A stretch of 16,134 nucleotides of DNA from an uncultured bacterium (GTDB lineage Bacteria; Patescibacteriota; Minisyncoccia; UBA6257; Colwellbacteraceae). Under the pieces are notes generated by a model. That model was not told the origin of the DNA and did not search any database. It saw nothing but the letters and a program-made list of their open reading frames with translations. Every line of letters begins with the position of its first letter. Position 1 is the stretch's first letter. The position numbers and the translations under genes were made by a program. The stretch is from assembly GCA_913009745.1 (NCBI GenBank), contig CAJVWL010000003.1, positions 1 through 16,134 of the forward strand. Reading direction: 5' to 3'. Positions 14,807 to 16,134 of this stretch are shown piece by piece.

Positions 14807-14836
14807 ACTATACCCCCTGGGGGTATAGTTTGTCAA
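14807..14836 (-). promoter_or_regulatory. copA promoter with perfect CsoR-type operator
   Basis: On the minus strand a consensus TTGACA (14836-14831) and TATAGT (14812-14807) are separated by 18 bases. A perfect 11-bp inverted repeat around one central base (14807-14829, core TACCCCC-N-GGGGGTA) fills the spacer and covers the -10. This is the layout of CsoR-repressed promoters and is nearly the same as in front of csoR. Confidence 0.9.
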
Positions 14837-14999
14837 ATGCTTATAGGATATTTGATATCATATGCGACTATTTTAGTCTTCCGCTGATTCTAAAATTAGT
14901 TTCTTTTTCTATTCAACTTTTTCGCCTTTTCTCTGTTTATCTTCTTTGCGGGTATATTGTCACTATATTAACATGCCAGTAAGTAATATCGCGAATGAA

Positions 15000-15035
15000 C
15001 CCGCAGCAAGGCAGAGGTTGCGAGGCTTTGCCGGG
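15000..15035. repeat. Imperfect hairpin between copA and the second Nudix gene
   Basis: CCCG (15000-15003) and GCAAGGC (15006-15012) pair with GCTTTGC (15025-15031) and CGGG (15032-15035), with a two-base bulge and a 12-base loop. An 8-bp direct repeat, GTAATATC, borders it at 14983-14990 and 15035-15042. No U tract follows on either strand. It lies just past the Nudix stop at 15047, so it may end or stabilise that transcript. The rest of the 14764-15046 gap holds only the copA promoter. Confidence 0.4.
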
Positions 15036-15046
15036 TAATATCCTGT

Positions 15047-15472
15047 TTAACCTATAAATTCAACCGCGTTTTTATATTTTTGGGGTATTTTAAGTCTAAA
15101 AAACTCATCTTTAGCTACCCACTTATACCGATTATGTTCATGGCTTAATTTTACCTCATCGGTATTGGACTCCAATCTATGTGTATAGATAAAAGTTATA
15201 ATTGGGCAATCGTATCCATCTCCCTTTATGCTATAGGAAACGTCAAGTATTTTTACCGAGTTTAACTTTATGCCGGTTTCTTCCTTTACCTCTCTCATTA
15301 CAGCTTCTTTAGGACTCTCGTTTGCCTCTAATAAGCCCCCTGGTAAATCCCAAGTCAATGGCCTTTTGGGAGCACTCTCGTTCCTGAAAAGGACTAGTAT
15401 CTTGTCACTTCCATTCGCAATGACAACTTTAGATATTAATACTACTTTTTGTCCGTTGTGGTCCGTGTACAT
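15047..15472 (-). CDS. Nudix hydrolase
   Basis: The 141-residue protein has a canonical Nudix box from G46 to I68 (G46, E52, R60-E61, E64-E65, G67), preceded by the usual WDLPGG. The N-terminal strand reads VVLISKVVIANG. The substrate is not evident; the layout resembles small NUDIX proteins of the MutT/ADP-ribose pyrophosphatase group. It is not closely similar to the other Nudix protein in the window (11611-12054). It starts about 46 bases after the dehydrogenase gene on the same strand, with a weak TAGGG seven bases before its ATG. The two may be co-transcribed. Confidence 0.87.
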   Translation of the reverse strand: MYTDHNGQKVVLISKVVIANGSDKILVLFRNESAPKRPLTWDLPGGLLEANESPKEAVMREVKEETGIKLNSVKILDVSYSIKGDGYDCPIITFIYTHRLESNTDEVKLSHEHNRYKWVAKDEFFRLKIPQKYKNAVEFIG

Positions 15473-15518
15473 AACAACACCCTACCACAAATGTTTAGTT
15501 GTGCTATACCCATCCTAT

Positions 15519-16066
15519 TTAATTCTGTATATTCTTGATGCCGATTTCAGGAAAAACTACATCTTCATCCGTTTCTAAAATAAACCTTATAACACGCGCT
15601 ACTTTTGGGGGGTTAAGCGCGTTTTTAAAGTCTTTTTTAATACCGACTTTCTCAAAAAGACTTGTTTTCATCTTCCCGGGATGAACATCTGTCACGCGGA
15701 TATTATATTTCGCCAGTTCCGGCTGGATTGATTTGGTAAAACCCGTAACACCCCACTTTGTGGCTGTATATACCGAACGCTCGGTCTTAGCATAAAAACC
15801 GGCCTGCGAATTGATGTTAATAATTAGACCCTTTTTGTTCTCCTTCATTGATGGAGCTACTGCCTTCGTGGCAAAAATCAGACCCGTTAGATTTACATCA
15901 ACGACCTGCTGAATACGACTCTGGTCATTATCTGAGATTTCACCTTGTATCCATAGCCCGGCATCATTAATAAGACAGTCTATCTTTCCATACTCTTCAA
16001 CCACAGAATTGACTGCCTTCTCAATTGAAGAATATGAGGAAACATCGCAAACGCGATAACTGCATC
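15519..16066 (-). CDS. Short-chain dehydrogenase/reductase, 5' end missing
   Basis: The frame runs open from the adapter junction at 16066 to the TAA at 15519-15521, about 182 codons. Upstream of the GTG at 16004 it still codes for typical SDR sequence (CDVSSYSSIEKAVNSV), so the gene is truncated by the contig end rather than starting there. Visible SDR features are LINDAG (usual form NNAG), a catalytic Ser in ININSQAG, and Y-x-x-x-K in VYTATKWG. The nucleotide-binding TGxxxGxG segment, some 60 residues, is lost with the missing DNA. The family uses NAD(P) to oxidise or reduce alcohols and ketones; the substrate is not predictable here. Confidence 0.9.
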
Positions 16067-16134
16067 AGATCGGAAGAGCACACGTCTGAACTCCAGTCAC
16101 ATTCCTTTACCTCGTATGCCGTCTTCTGCTTGAA
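16067..16134 (+). other. Illumina indexed P7 adapter (artefact)
   Basis: From AGATCGGAAGAGC onward the sequence is the TruSeq indexed adapter: the Read 2 site, an index reading ATTCCT (positions 16101-16106, which I recall as TruSeq index 27), and the P7 end CGTATGCCGTCTTCTGCTTG, followed by two A. One mismatch is seen, C for T at 16110. It is a sequencing artefact fused to the dehydrogenase gene; genomic DNA ends at about 16066. Confidence 0.98.

Noticed and set aside
15519-16004. Treating the GTG at 16004 as the true start of the short-chain dehydrogenase.
   Set aside because: The 20 codons upstream still encode typical SDR sequence (CDVSSYSSIEKAVNSV), so the gene is truncated by the contig end.
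1-16134. CRISPR arrays, transposases, integrases, prophage or toxin-antitoxin genes.
   Set aside because: I looked for repeat-spacer patterns and for mobile-element or phage protein motifs on both strands and found none.

Overview
The window is a contig of a bacterium that I judge, with moderate confidence, to belong to the Candidate Phyla Radiation (Patescibacteria, Parcubacteria-like). The reasons are a moderately AT-rich sequence, tightly packed genes, a slightly short enolase, and very few Shine-Dalgarno sequences with several predicted near-leaderless transcripts. TGA is used as a stop codon, so this is not one of the recoded CPR lineages. No rRNA or tRNA gene is present to fix the taxonomy. 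Both ends are Illumina library adapter (P5-like at 15-72, indexed P7 at 16067-16134), so genuine DNA spans only about 73-16066 and the terminal genes are cut by the contig edge.

Region 1 (73-8057, all minus strand) is central carbon metabolism. A glycerate 2-kinase, PEP synthase, D-lactate-type 2-hydroxyacid dehydrogenase and enolase lie head to tail at 7 nt, a 4-nt ATGA overlap and 14 nt. After about 100 bases and a separate promoter-like sequence come a small membrane protein, serine hydroxymethyltransferase and the first codons of another gene. The first four enzymes make a coherent path: glycerate to 2-phosphoglycerate to PEP, PEP to or from pyruvate, and pyruvate to or from D-lactate.

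Region 2 (8058-8416) has no protein gene. It holds what looks like an independent structured RNA on the minus strand, about 228 nt, with a promoter (8342-8370), several stems kept by G-U pairs on that strand only, and a terminator with eight U (8110-8137) just upstream of the glycerate kinase gene. I could not match it to a known RNA family. A perfect 26-bp palindrome lies between it and csoR.

Region 3 (8417-11171 and 12187-14836) is a copper-type metal response. A CsoR-family repressor is divergent from a three-gene plus-strand operon: a membrane-anchored DUF1573 protein, a CcdA/DsbD-like membrane protein with doubled cysteines, and an unrecognised anchored protein with a PCC...CNHG motif. 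A P1B copper ATPase (CopA) lies further right on the minus strand. CsoR-type operators sit in the 18-nt spacer of both the csoR and copA promoters, linking the two loci into one regulon. The repressor has His where copper-sensing CsoR proteins have the third Cys ligand.

Region 4 consists of small housekeeping or salvage genes on the minus strand: a Nudix hydrolase and a nucleoside deoxyribosyltransferase-like protein between the copper loci, and a second Nudix hydrolase and a 5'-truncated short-chain dehydrogenase at the right end.
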